Assembly (NCBI RefSeq): GCF_009764355.1
Contig: NZ_LNUA01000009.1
Coordinates: 1-64,000, forward strand
Reading direction: 5' to 3'
Length of the DNA: 64,000 bases
Source: Companilactobacillus bobalius
GTDB taxonomy: Bacteria; Bacillota; Bacilli; Lactobacillales; Lactobacillaceae
The notes under the pieces are model-generated. The model was not told where the DNA came from. It saw nothing but the letters and a program-made list of their open reading frames with translations, and did not search any database. Positions 16,489 through 25,376 of this stretch are shown here, piece after piece; the first letter of the stretch is position 1; every line of letters starts with the position of its first letter. Position numbers and translations under genes: made by a program.

Positions 16489-17850
16489 TTAAGCCAAACT
16501 AGCTTTTGGCAAAATATTAATAATGTATAGCAAGATAACGAAGACAACGAACAATCCGTACATAATTGGATTAATTTCTTTTCTCTTACCTGCGGCTAAC
16601 ATTGTAATTGGATAAACTAGGAATCCGAAAGCAATTCCGTATGAAATGTTATATGTTAGTGGCATACCAACGATTGTTAAAAATGCTGGTAATGCAATTT
16701 CGAATCTATCCCATTGAATTCCACGCATTGATTGTGCCATCAAAGTACCAACGATGATTAGTACTGGTGCTGTAACATTACTTGTTACGACTGACAACAA
16801 TGGTGAGAAGAACATTGATAATGCGAACAATACTCCGACAGTGATTGATGTTAACCCAGTTCTACCACCGACAGCAATACCAGCTGATGATTCAACGTAT
16901 GCTGTTGGAGGAGTTGTTCCAAAGACGGCACCACTGACCATTGAGATAGAATCAGCCATCAAAGCATGACCAATTCTTGGCATTTTACCATCTTTGTCTT
17001 GCATGACATCAACTTGTTCAGCTAATCCGATCAAAGTACCAGCAGTATCAAAGAAAGCTACTAATAGGAAAATGATAACTACGGCCCACAATTGAGGTTC
17101 CTTGATATCAACAATATGTGCCACACCAACACCAAAGGTTGGTTTCAAACTAGGTATTCCTGAAATAATATGTGCTGGTGCTGGAATTAATTTTGTTACC
17201 AAACCGGCAACTGTTGTGAAGACCATTCCGATAAAAATTGATCCTGGAACCTTACGTGCCATTAAGATTGCTGTAACTAATAATCCGGCAATTGTTAACA
17301 ATGTGGTTGGGTTAGTAAATGATCCAATCGCAACAAGTGAATCTTTACTTGCTGTAATCAATCCCCCACCTTGTAAACCAACGAAGGCAATGAAGATACC
17401 TAATCCAGATGCAACCGCCAACTTCAAATCCTTAGGAATTGCGTTGATAACTACTTCACGAATCTTCATCAATGAAAGTACTAAGAAAATCAAACTGGCA
17501 ACAAATACTCCGGCCATAGCTGTTTGCCAAGGGATTCCCATCGCAATAACAACTGAATAACTAAAGAAGGCATTATCACCTAAACCTGGGGCAATGGCAA
17601 TCGGATAATTAGCCAAAATTCCCATTAAAACTGAACCAACTACGGCAGTTAATGCGGTAGCTGTGAAAAGTGATCCTTTGTCCATCCCTGAGTCTCCCAA
17701 AACTTGAGGATTAACAAACAAAATGTAAGCCATTGAAACAAAAGTAGTTAAACCAGCTAAAATCTCTCGTCTAACGTTCGTTTTGGCTTCTTCCAAGTGA
17801 AACAAGCGCTCAAGTAAGCTCAAGTTTCCCCTATTATCTAATGAATTCAA
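16489..17850 (-). CDS. NCS2/AzgA-type purine permease
   Basis: A 453-residue nucleobase:cation symporter of the AzgA/PbuG/PbuO group, importing hypoxanthine, guanine or adenine. The AzgA-type signature is present: NYPIAIAPGLGDNAFFSYSV near residues 82-101 and FFDTAGTLIGLAEQ near 266, with about 12-14 membrane helices. It starts at TTG eight bases after AAGGGGCG. Expected PurR control is supported by a PurBox-like site at 17960. No purine riboswitch is seen in the leader. Confidence 0.9.
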   Translation of the reverse strand: MNSLDNRGNLSLLERLFHLEEAKTNVRREILAGLTTFVSMAYILFVNPQVLGDSGMDKGSLFTATALTAVVGSVLMGILANYPIAIAPGLGDNAFFSYSVVIAMGIPWQTAMAGVFVASLIFLVLSLMKIREVVINAIPKDLKLAVASGLGIFIAFVGLQGGGLITASKDSLVAIGSFTNPTTLLTIAGLLVTAILMARKVPGSIFIGMVFTTVAGLVTKLIPAPAHIISGIPSLKPTFGVGVAHIVDIKEPQLWAVVIIFLLVAFFDTAGTLIGLAEQVDVMQDKDGKMPRIGHALMADSISMVSGAVFGTTPPTAYVESSAGIAVGGRTGLTSITVGVLFALSMFFSPLLSVVTSNVTAPVLIIVGTLMAQSMRGIQWDRFEIALPAFLTIVGMPLTYNISYGIAFGFLVYPITMLAAGKRKEINPIMYGLFVVFVILLYIINILPKASLA

Positions 17851-17959
17851 TATAATTCGCCCCTTGTAAAATAATAAACTTTTGAGAACTCATATAGTAT
17901 TACAGACTTTAAGTACTTTTTCAAGCTAAATAAAAACTTTTATATAGTTTTTCACTAAT

Positions 17960-17972
17960 ATTGTTCGTATTC
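17960..17972 (-). promoter_or_regulatory. PurBox-like site upstream of the purine permease
   Basis: On the minus strand GAATACGAACAAT matches 11 of 13 positions of the Gram-positive PurBox AWWWCCGAACWWT. A second 11/13 match, TTTACCGAACGAT with an intact CCGAAC core, lies on the plus strand at 18101-18113. PurR recognises such boxes, so this fits a purine permease. Confidence 0.4.
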
Positions 17973-18208
17973 AGTAATAATTTTATTTATTTATACTATT
18001 AATAAACATACTAAGGACCATTTTTCTTAATATTATCAGTTAAATTCAAAATATTCATTTCATGAACTATATCATGGATATATGAATATCTAATACGTAT
18101 TTTACCGAACGATTAAGTTTTTATTAACATGGTCTATTTATTAAGTTAAAAAAATATGGTAGTGGTAATTTGTAATTGGATAATACATTAATTATAGGGA
18201 GATTAATT
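17973..18208. other. AT-rich intergenic region upstream of SLAP gene 2
   Basis: No gene seen. It holds the second PurBox-like site (18101), the ATTTATTAAGTTAA motif shared with SLAP 1 (about 18137) and the SLAP 2 promoter and leader. Confidence 0.6.
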
Positions 18209-19231
18209 ATGAATAAGAAAAAAATTGTTTTAGCTTCTACTCTTGCTATTTTACTTGCTCCTGCTGCCTTAAATACATTACCAACTACACAAATCGTTCA
18301 TGCTGACACTCAATTGATCGGTACCATCAGACGTGGAGGTGCTGTTGCCGTTGATGGTAACGGTCACTTTATCAATGGTGCTGCCTTTGGTAACTTTACT
18401 TCATGGAAACTTGGTCAAAGAATTACTATCGGGGGTAATCCTTACTATGAAGTGGCAACCAACGAATATGTTGATGCCAGCTCTATGGATATCACACAAA
18501 ATGGAAAGTTACTCAATCCAATCAATAATCAAATTTCCTACATCAACCGTGTTGAAACCGTTGGTAGTAAAGCTGCTACTATTGTTAATAATAATGGTGC
18601 TGCCACAGGCGTAACTCTACCCGCAGGATCAGCTTGGAAAGTTGATCAAGTTAGATACTTTAATAGTTATCCATACTACCGTGTCGCAACTAACGAATGG
18701 GTCAAAGCACTAGACTTTAATGTTGCATCTTCAGTAAACAATGATAGTCAGACTGTTACAACTACACCAACAGCACATCAACCAATTACATTACGTACAA
18801 ACGCTACTCTATATAATGGTAATGGTGTTAGTCTAGGAACAACTCTACCAAAGGGTTCTTCATGGAAAGTTGCTCAAGAAAAGACCATTAATGGACATCA
18901 ATACTATCAAGTTGCCACTAACGAATGGGTCCTAGCTACTGAAGATAAGAATACTTCTGTATTCAGTAAAGGTACTGCTACAGTTACTTTGGCTAAACCA
19001 GTTCAACTTTACGATACTTCAAGCAATTCAATGACTAGAACACTTCCAGCTGGATCATCATGGAAAGTCAACGCTACTGTTGAAAATAGTGCTGGTTACT
19101 TCTTTGCTAAAGTTTCAAACAACGAATGGATTCCACTAGGTAGCTCAATTTTTACTGACAATGTCTTACAAGAAGAACTAGCTAACTCATCTGCTTACGA
19201 ACCTTACTTTGCAATTAATCTTTTTAAATAA
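18209..19231 (+). CDS. SLAP-repeat cell-surface protein 2
   Basis: A secreted 340-residue paralogue of 12218 with the same signal peptide style (cleavage after VHA) and four SLAP-like repeats. The C-termini are almost superimposable (NNEWIPLG, ANSSAYEPYFAINLFK here). The longest frame begins at TTG 18176, but AGGGAG eight bases before the ATG at 18209 and alignment with the paralogue fix the start. The signal-peptide coding region and leader (GGGAGATTAATTATG) are also conserved, pointing to a duplication that spanned the translation start. It is probably a wall-associated coat protein, perhaps expressed under different conditions from its twin. Confidence 0.85.
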   Translation: MNKKKIVLASTLAILLAPAALNTLPTTQIVHADTQLIGTIRRGGAVAVDGNGHFINGAAFGNFTSWKLGQRITIGGNPYYEVATNEYVDASSMDITQNGKLLNPINNQISYINRVETVGSKAATIVNNNGAATGVTLPAGSAWKVDQVRYFNSYPYYRVATNEWVKALDFNVASSVNNDSQTVTTTPTAHQPITLRTNATLYNGNGVSLGTTLPKGSSWKVAQEKTINGHQYYQVATNEWVLATEDKNTSVFSKGTATVTLAKPVQLYDTSSNSMTRTLPAGSSWKVNATVENSAGYFFAKVSNNEWIPLGSSIFTDNVLQEELANSSAYEPYFAINLFK

Positions 19232-19255
19232 TTGAATTGAGATGATTGAAGTTAC

Positions 19256-19286
19256 AAAACGTCTCCTTAATTGGGAGACGTTTTTT
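19256..19286 (+). terminator. Terminator of SLAP gene 2
   Basis: AAAACGTCTCC / GGGAGACGTTTT with a TTAATT loop and T run. Confidence 0.9.
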
Positions 19287-19357
19287 ATTTTTCTTTTAAA
19301 ATTAATTATTAAGTCTATAATTAAATTAAAATAATTATAATTATAAAGGAAATACTA

Positions 19358-20665
19358 ATGTTATTATCAAAATACTTTAAGCTGGCCAAATCTAAATCCC
19401 TCTTTTTACTAATTCTGATTCCAATTGCATCGGCCATTGAGATTTCCGTTTCATATCTACTTCAATTAATTACCGATACCGCTACCGGTAAAGGATTTTT
19501 ATCCTATATCAACCTAGTTTCCGTCGTCATTATTTATATTATTGTTGATGCCTTAGTCTATTTTGCTTCATCATATCTTGAGCAAACGACCTTAAACGAC
19601 ATTATCAGCGCTATCAAGAATAAATTACTCTCAGCCATGTTTCGACAAAATACCGGTGTTGGTCACGATGTTAAAAAAGTAACTACCGACTACTACAACG
19701 ATTTTACTTCCACCACTGACATTCTTCGTTCTGACTATCTTCAAGGCAGTATCAACTGTTATAAAGAAATTTGTCAATTTGTTATTGCGATAGTCTTATC
19801 ACTAATGATCAAACCAGCTTTGAGTTTCGTCATTATCCTGCTCTGCATCCCCGGACTCTTCTTACCTTTCTTTCGACAAAAAAGTCTGAAAAAGAATAAA
19901 CATCAATTGATTAATATCTCTGAAAAATATACTGGACGTTTACAAGATATCACCAATGGTTTGCGAACCATTCAGTTATTCAATCTCCAAAAAATTCTTA
20001 CTCATATCTTTCAAAATCAAAACTCCGAACTATTAAAAAGTCAAAACAAAGATCAGTTGACCCGTAAACAGATTGGCGGTATCAGTCAACTTCTAGATAA
20101 CTTCTTGTACCTAGGAACTTGGGTTGTAGGTATCTACTTCGTCCTCCAAAAGTCGATCACTTTAGGACAATTAGTTGCCTTTTCTCAACTGATGATCTTC
20201 ATTTCCGAACCAATTCAATCCGCATCCGGTTTAATCGGTGACGTTTTAGGAGGCAAAGAAGCCGCTCAAAAAATCAATTCAAAAGTAAATGTTTCACCTG
20301 AGAAAAATAAATTCCTGACACTTCCAAAATTGAAATCACTCAATTACGATAACGTCTCCTTCAGTGATCAACAAAAGAATATTCTGAAAAACATTTCTAT
20401 AAATTTTGATTCCACTAAACATTATTTACTAGTTGGTAAAAGTGGCAGTGGAAAATCTACCCTAATCAATCTGCCACTTAGTCATACTAACTTTATCGGT
20501 AGGATTCTTCTAAACAATTATCCCTTGAACCGTTACAGTTTGATTGATATATTTGAACAAATCAACTTACTAGAACAAGTTAGACAAAAAAAGTACCGTT
20601 ACAACGTTCGTAACGGTACTTTTTCATTATTTAGCTTCAGAAATTTTAATAGTCCCATCAACTAA
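19358..20665 (+). pseudogene. ABC exporter (membrane + ATPase), truncated at 3' end
   Basis: It encodes the membrane domain (about 1-300) and the beginning of the nucleotide-binding domain of a half-size ABC exporter. Walker A GKSGSGKST is present (about 364-372). After about residue 410 the homology stops near where the Q-loop should be: there is no signature LSGGQ, Walker B or H-loop, and the frame runs on through a terminator into antisense of clpL before stopping. At 435 aa it is about 100-150 residues short. The 5' half and ribosome site (AAAGGA) look intact, so loss is recent or the product is a decoy. I call it a pseudogene. Confidence 0.8.
20586..20626. terminator. Bidirectional terminator
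   Basis: AAAAAGTACCGTTAC / GTAACGGTACTTTTT, between the truncated ABC exporter and the converging clpL gene. Confidence 0.9.
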
Positions 20666-22711
20666 ATCAGCTTGTAAATTCTTTACATCAAGATGATCGA
20701 GATAGTATTCAGCAACTTTATCTCTAATCTGTTGTTCGATAACTCGACGTAATGGTCTTGCTCCCATGGCTTCATCGTAACCTTCATCAATCAACCATTC
20801 CTTAGCTTCAGGAGTAATCTTCAAAGTGATATTCTTCTTAGCCAAGTTGGTATTCACATCATCAATCATTAGATCAACGATTTGATTCAAGTCGTCTTTG
20901 GATAGATGAGTAAATTCAACGATACCATTGAATCTATTCAAGAATTCAGGTTTGAAGTATGGTGCCAACTTATCCATCAACTTCTTATCTTTATCAGTAT
21001 TATCACTGAATCCAGCATTGGAAGTTGCGATAATGATTGTATTCTTGAAATCGACCACGTTACCTTGACCGTCAGTTAAACGACCATCGTCCATTACTTG
21101 TAGAAGCAATGTTAAAACTTGTGGGTTAGCTTTTTCAATTTCATCTAATAATACGATGGAATATGGATTACGACGTACTTTTTCAGTCAAAGTATTGCCG
21201 TTATCTTCATAACCTACATAGCCAGCAGATGTACCGATCAATTTAGATACAGCGGTTAAATCAGAATACTCACTCATATCCAAACGAACGATAGCATTCT
21301 TATTACCAAACATATCTTTGGCCAACTGTTTTACTAATTCAGTTTTACCAACACCGGTAGGTCCGACAAATAAGAAACTACCAATTGGACGATTGCCATC
21401 ATCAAAACCAGCACGGTTACGACGAATGGCACGTACAACCATATCTACGGCTTCGTTTTGTCCAATGACTTTGTCTTTTAATCTCTTACCCATTCCCTTT
21501 AAATGCTCAATATCATTAGCACCCATTTGAGAAACAGGGACACCAGTCAATCTTTGAACTGACTCTGCAATATCGTTAACTTTTGCTACTGGCTCATCAG
21601 AATTTTCGTCACCCTTATTGAGTTTAGCCTGAAGATCTTCAATTTGTTTCTTCAAACTAGCGGCCTTTTCATAATCTTCTTTCTTAGCAGCTTCTTCCTT
21701 ATCCTTCTCAGCTTGTTTCAATGACTTTTCCAAACTTACTTTGTCAGTAACCGGATTTCTAGCTGCCAAGTGAGCAGCGGTCATATCAATCAAATCAATT
21801 GCCTTGTCAGGTAAAGATCTTTGAGGAATATATTGAACTGAATAATCTACAGCAGCCTTTAAAACTTCATCTGATAATTTAACATGATGATGATTTTCGT
21901 AGGCTTTACGTAGTCCCTTCAAGATAGCCAATGTTGCTTCTTTACTTGGTTCATTGATTGTTACATCGTTGAATCTTCTTGCTAGAGCAGCATCTTTCAT
22001 GATTGTATTACGATACTCATCTTGAGTAGTTGCACCAATAATGGAAATTTCACCACGGCTCAAGGCTGGTTTAATAATATCAGCCAAACCCTTACTACCG
22101 GAATCAGAGCCTGAAGATCCGGCACCGATAATTTGATGAATTTCATCGAAGAATAATACTACATTGCCTGCCTTTTTAACTTCTTTCAGCAAATTTTGAA
22201 TATTTTCTTCGAATGATCCACGATACTGTGTTCCAGCTTCAAGAGATGATAGATCAATTGAAATAATCTGCTTATCCTTGATTGCTTCAGGTACGTCACC
22301 TTTTACAATGGCCTGTGCTAAACCTTCAACTACCGCAGTCTTACCAACACCCGCATCACCAACTAAAATTGGATTGTTCTTAGTTCTACGACTTAAAACT
22401 TCTGCTGTTTCTTGAATCTCTTTATCACGACCAATAACTGGATCAAGAAGTCCTTGTTGAGCTTCTTTAGTCAAATTACGACCGAGCTTCTCTAAAATGG
22501 TACCTTTTTTATTTTTACTATTATCACTAATTGGAATATTTTGTCCTATAGTTCTTGCCTCTTGATATTTTGCTAATTCTTCTGGAGTCAACTCATGACC
22601 ATTCACATAATACTTAGCCTGCGAATTACCGTTTTGTTGATTCATCAATCTATTAAATATTTCGTCCATATTATCGTTAAATGGATCGTCGTCCCAAAAT
22701 GATCTTGCCAT
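20627..22711 (-). CDS. clpL: ATP-dependent chaperone ClpL (HSP100)
   Basis: A 694-residue AAA+ disaggregase. A glycine/asparagine-rich N-terminus ([15 protein letters not shown]) replaces the ClpC N-domain and the ClpE zinc finger. AAA-1 has GDAGVGKTA (about 117-125), and a short coiled middle domain with a UVR-like stretch (about 335-365) follows. AAA-2 has GPTGVGKTE and a sensor-2 GARPLRR near the end. This is the ClpL arrangement, a stress chaperone that works without ClpP. It is the second gene of an operon behind the small HTH gene at 22725, with 13 bases between and GAGGAGG ahead of the ATG. Regulation appears to be through the palindromes at 22979-23012 rather than a CtsR heptad repeat, which I do not find. 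Confidence 0.88.
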   Translation of the reverse strand: MARSFWDDDPFNDNMDEIFNRLMNQQNGNSQAKYYVNGHELTPEELAKYQEARTIGQNIPISDNSKNKKGTILEKLGRNLTKEAQQGLLDPVIGRDKEIQETAEVLSRRTKNNPILVGDAGVGKTAVVEGLAQAIVKGDVPEAIKDKQIISIDLSSLEAGTQYRGSFEENIQNLLKEVKKAGNVVLFFDEIHQIIGAGSSGSDSGSKGLADIIKPALSRGEISIIGATTQDEYRNTIMKDAALARRFNDVTINEPSKEATLAILKGLRKAYENHHHVKLSDEVLKAAVDYSVQYIPQRSLPDKAIDLIDMTAAHLAARNPVTDKVSLEKSLKQAEKDKEEAAKKEDYEKAASLKKQIEDLQAKLNKGDENSDEPVAKVNDIAESVQRLTGVPVSQMGANDIEHLKGMGKRLKDKVIGQNEAVDMVVRAIRRNRAGFDDGNRPIGSFLFVGPTGVGKTELVKQLAKDMFGNKNAIVRLDMSEYSDLTAVSKLIGTSAGYVGYEDNGNTLTEKVRRNPYSIVLLDEIEKANPQVLTLLLQVMDDGRLTDGQGNVVDFKNTIIIATSNAGFSDNTDKDKKLMDKLAPYFKPEFLNRFNGIVEFTHLSKDDLNQIVDLMIDDVNTNLAKKNITLKITPEAKEWLIDEGYDEAMGARPLRRVIEQQIRDKVAEYYLDHLDVKNLQADLVDGTIKISEAK

Positions 22712-22724
22712 ATATAAAGCCTCC

Positions 22725-22946
22725 TCACTTCAGATAATGCAACTCCAATTCACGCAGAACTTTCCACATTTCCGTATCCTGCGCCTTGGCAATTGCCTCT
22801 ATATCGCGCAAATTGAGCGGTGTGGCGGAAGATTGTTTCTTATTAAAGGATTTATGCAAAGTCGTGTAACCATACCCACTTTTCTTTGAAATTACATAAA
22901 TTGTTAAATGATTATCTTCTAAGTATGATTTTATATCTATTTGCAT
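22725..22946 (-). CDS. Small HTH DNA-binding protein, putative clpL autoregulator
   Basis: A 73-residue protein with an XRE-like helix-turn-helix ([21 protein letters not shown], roughly residues 14-35) and little else. GGAGGTTGAGG lies before the ATG at 22946; the longer frame to 23009 would run through the promoter. It is co-transcribed with clpL. Two palindromes with six-base spacers overlap its promoter, the pattern expected for an autorepressor. Function is inferred from fold, position and operator; I do not recognise a named family. Confidence 0.75.
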   Translation of the reverse strand: MQIDIKSYLEDNHLTIYVISKKSGYGYTTLHKSFNKKQSSATPLNLRDIEAIAKAQDTEMWKVLRELELHYLK

Positions 22947-22967
22947 ATCCTCAACCTCCACAACTAC

Positions 22968-22995
22968 ATTATAGCACGTTTGTGATATAGCACAA
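22968..22995 (-). promoter_or_regulatory. Promoter of the HTH-clpL operon
   Basis: On the minus strand, TTGTGC (22990-22995) is a -35 candidate and TATAAT (22968-22973) a perfect -10, with a 16-base spacer, about 22 bases upstream of the start codon. Confidence 0.65.
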
Positions 22996-23012
22996 GTGTG
23001 AAGTACCACAAA
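22979..23012. promoter_or_regulatory. Tandem palindromic operator of the HTH-clpL operon
   Basis: Site 1 is TTGTG-ATATAG-CACAA (22980-22995). Site 2 is GTGTG-AAGTAC-CACAA (22996-23011). The spacers are identical in length and the centres are 16 bases apart. Site 1 covers the -35 element and spacer, so binding should block transcription. Confidence 0.65.
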
Positions 23013-23111
23013 TGTAACATATTTTCAATATTTTTTTATTCCTGACCAAACGGTTCTCAATTCCTTATATATCAACAATTTGTTAGAATGAGGTTAATGA
23101 GAGGTGATTTA

Positions 23112-24830
23112 ATGAAAGAACTATTAAGCACTCTAAGCCGATTAAATCATGTTTATGAACAACTTGATTTACTTAATTTCCGTGCCCACAAGGATCTGCC
23201 TTTGACTTTCAACAAGGCCGACAGCAAACAACTTTTACCTAAGAACAAACGTCTTCAATTCAGTTATTCTTACTTAAATAAAGAAAAAACACGTCTGACC
23301 AACCTTCTTCTGAATCAAGTGATTGATTTACGTGTTCCTGAATTCTCTTTAAATAAAACGATTCATCCTCAGCTGATCGATAAAGCTTTAAAACTCAAAA
23401 ATATTGATGAAAATCACACTAAGCAAAAATTGAAACAACCTTCTCGAAACAGAAAGGTCAATAAACTCAAACAATTGATCGACAAGATTGAAGATGAAAA
23501 TCTCAATCTCTGCCATGGCTATTTAAATCAAATTTATGTCATCCTCTTAATTCACCATCTCTTACCGATTGAACTACGTAAGCAACCTTACCAGGCTGGC
23601 GAATTGTTGCATAATAACGATTTTCGAACAAAATTGCTTCAATTTGATTATGACCGTTATCTTTATCAGGAATTTAAACCTGAAAATTACCTACGTTTTC
23701 TTATTTACACGCGGGTACGCCGTATGCTGGATTATGTAAAATCTTACGATGCGCGTGACATTATTCCCGAGGCGACTGAATGTGGTTTCTCCGGAATTGC
23801 TTATGAGATTTCCATTGATGGATTAAAGGAATGCTACGTTACATTCAAGGGAACCGAAGTTAATGTTGATTATACTGTCAGTTCTCGTAGCAAGCGTTTT
23901 GAAAAAGCCATTTTAGAAACCTATAAGGATTGGGATTATAATGTTAATGCCATTCTAGTTGGTAGCGACAAGAATCTCAGTCAACTAAATGTTGCTCGTG
24001 ATTTCATGCGTTATGTTGAGGATAATGTTGCCTCACAAACTTTGATTTATGGACTAGGTCACTCTTTAGGCGGACATTTCGTGCAAACTTTACAATTGAT
24101 GGATTACTGTTTCGATGGCGGCTACACGCTTAATTCAGCTCCTGTCAATTTAAAATTGATTCAGCATGTGAAACCAACACTTTTCTCTGATGATGTTTGG
24201 AAAAAAATATTTGCGCTGACAAATGATGATGATAATGTCAAATTTATCACACCTGAATTATGCCAACAGATCAATCGCCTCTTGCCACATGACTATTCAC
24301 AGATTATCAATGAAGTTTTCGAACAAGACATGACACAAGTCTTTTACGAATTACCTTTCACTATCTGGATTGGTCAAAAATGGGAATACAATTTAAGCAA
24401 TTGGAAATATCCATTCAAAAATCATCCTCGGGCATACCTAAACAGTGGTGAAGTTCATGCCTATCAGAATTTCTTTGAACAGTTATTTGCCTACCTATCC
24501 AGTTCAAAAACAAGTCGCCAAGTTTTAAGAAATAGTGTCAGTTTTATCCGTTTACGTACTAAAATTCTACGCAACAATATTAACGATCCGCAGACGGCTA
24601 AATACTTTTTCGACTATTCTAATTATCTTTATCAGTCTGGTGCTTTTAAAGATCAGCCCCAAAAGGTTGGTCAAGAATTTATTGAACAAAATAATTCCGT
24701 CATCCGAGGTTCGTTACGCGAATGGCCTTTCTTAAAGAGCATAAACACTGATATGTTCAAGTTAGCAACCTACTTCCACGTTATAGATGGCGCTAAACAT
24801 TTCCTTAATCGCACGCCTAATAAATTATAA
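23112..24830 (+). CDS. Lipase-class-3-like cytoplasmic protein of unknown function
   Basis: A 572-residue protein without signal peptide or membrane segment. The N-terminal 200 residues are basic and helical with no recognised domain. From about residue 215 an alpha/beta-hydrolase core follows: TFKGTE resembles the oxyanion strand of class 3 lipases and LGHSLGGH is the nucleophile elbow (Ser318 from this start). A helical C-terminal extension completes it. GAGAGGTG precedes the ATG at 23112, so the upstream ATG at 23088 is unlikely. It lies beside clpL but faces the other way. The activity, perhaps on phospholipid or neutral lipid, is uncertain. Confidence 0.7.
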   Translation: MKELLSTLSRLNHVYEQLDLLNFRAHKDLPLTFNKADSKQLLPKNKRLQFSYSYLNKEKTRLTNLLLNQVIDLRVPEFSLNKTIHPQLIDKALKLKNIDENHTKQKLKQPSRNRKVNKLKQLIDKIEDENLNLCHGYLNQIYVILLIHHLLPIELRKQPYQAGELLHNNDFRTKLLQFDYDRYLYQEFKPENYLRFLIYTRVRRMLDYVKSYDARDIIPEATECGFSGIAYEISIDGLKECYVTFKGTEVNVDYTVSSRSKRFEKAILETYKDWDYNVNAILVGSDKNLSQLNVARDFMRYVEDNVASQTLIYGLGHSLGGHFVQTLQLMDYCFDGGYTLNSAPVNLKLIQHVKPTLFSDDVWKKIFALTNDDDNVKFITPELCQQINRLLPHDYSQIINEVFEQDMTQVFYELPFTIWIGQKWEYNLSNWKYPFKNHPRAYLNSGEVHAYQNFFEQLFAYLSSSKTSRQVLRNSVSFIRLRTKILRNNINDPQTAKYFFDYSNYLYQSGAFKDQPQKVGQEFIEQNNSVIRGSLREWPFLKSINTDMFKLATYFHVIDGAKHFLNRTPNKL

Positions 24831-24894
24831 TTCTTATAATAAAATTAGAAAAATACTTGATATTCAAATTATGAATGCCTATAATACAGTCATT

Positions 24895-25143
24895 AAACGT
24901 TGAAGAAAAAAGTAGAAATCCTGAATTCGCTAAGTGAGTCACGTTAAGTGCAAAGTGACCGTAACAGGAATTTCGAAAATCATTTCCGAGTTCGAGGCCG
25001 AAATGTAGGTTTTCGTGGTTGCCACCATTATCTGGCTAGCGGATGACTGTCCGTTAAGTGAGTGAGTATTTTTTGAATACTCAAAAAAGGTGGTACCGTT
25101 CTACTTGAGCCCTTTTCCTTAGTTGGAGAAGGGCTCTTTTTTT
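24895..25143 (+). ncRNA. T-box riboswitch leader of brnQ
   Basis: A long leader containing the T-box consensus AAGGTGGTACCG (25087-25098), which binds the uncharged tRNA CCA end, followed at once by an intrinsic terminator (GAGCCCTT...AAGGGCTC plus T run, 25107-25143). Upstream is a stem I region from about 24900. An ATC triplet at 24979-24981 inside an asymmetric loop is a possible isoleucine specifier, which would fit the transporter downstream, but I cannot fold the stem rigorously. Confidence 0.88.
25107..25143 (+). terminator. Regulated terminator of the T-box
   Basis: GAGCCCTT pairs with AAGGGCTC and is followed by seven T. It is mutually exclusive with the antiterminator that uses the T-box sequence. 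Confidence 0.9.
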
Positions 25144-25280
25144 ATAGTCTCTTAGTGGCTTTGCCACTTTAGAGACTATTATGGGGGCATCCAAAGATGC
25201 CCGTATTCCTTTTATAATCTTTTAGTGGCTTTGCCACTCTAGAGACTATTATGGGGATATCTTTAGATATCCGTATTCCA
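25141..25280 (+). repeat. Two tandem double-hairpin repeats in the brnQ leader
   Basis: Two units of about 70 bases (25141-25209 and 25210-25280). Each has a long hairpin around TAGTGGCTTTGCCACT, then TATTATGGGG, then a short hairpin and CGTATTCC. The short hairpin is GGGCATC/GATGCCC in unit 1 and GGATATC/GATATCC in unit 2, so base changes are compensated. They lie after the T-box terminator and are transcribed only on readthrough. The remaining stretch to 25376 shows nothing else. Confidence 0.8.
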
Positions 25281-25376
25281 CGCCTTTTGATTTCAAGCAT
25301 TTAAAGGCAACCCATAACGTAGAAAGAAAATCTTCATTCCAGACATCTATATTATTCAAAAAGGGGCGTGTATCAC

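Noticed and set aside
17102..17560. A 152-codon plus-strand ORF inside the purine permease
   Set aside because: It is entirely antisense to a well-supported permease gene, its Ile/Pro/Thr-rich translation is typical of a mirrored membrane gene, and it has no ribosome site.
17851..17960. Purine riboswitch in the permease leader
   Set aside because: The conserved loop-loop sequences of the purine aptamer are missing on the minus strand, and the PurBox-like site is a better explanation for control.
25141..25280. The tandem repeats as a CRISPR array
   Set aside because: Only two units, internally palindromic and directly adjacent without spacers of constant length, with no cas genes in the window.
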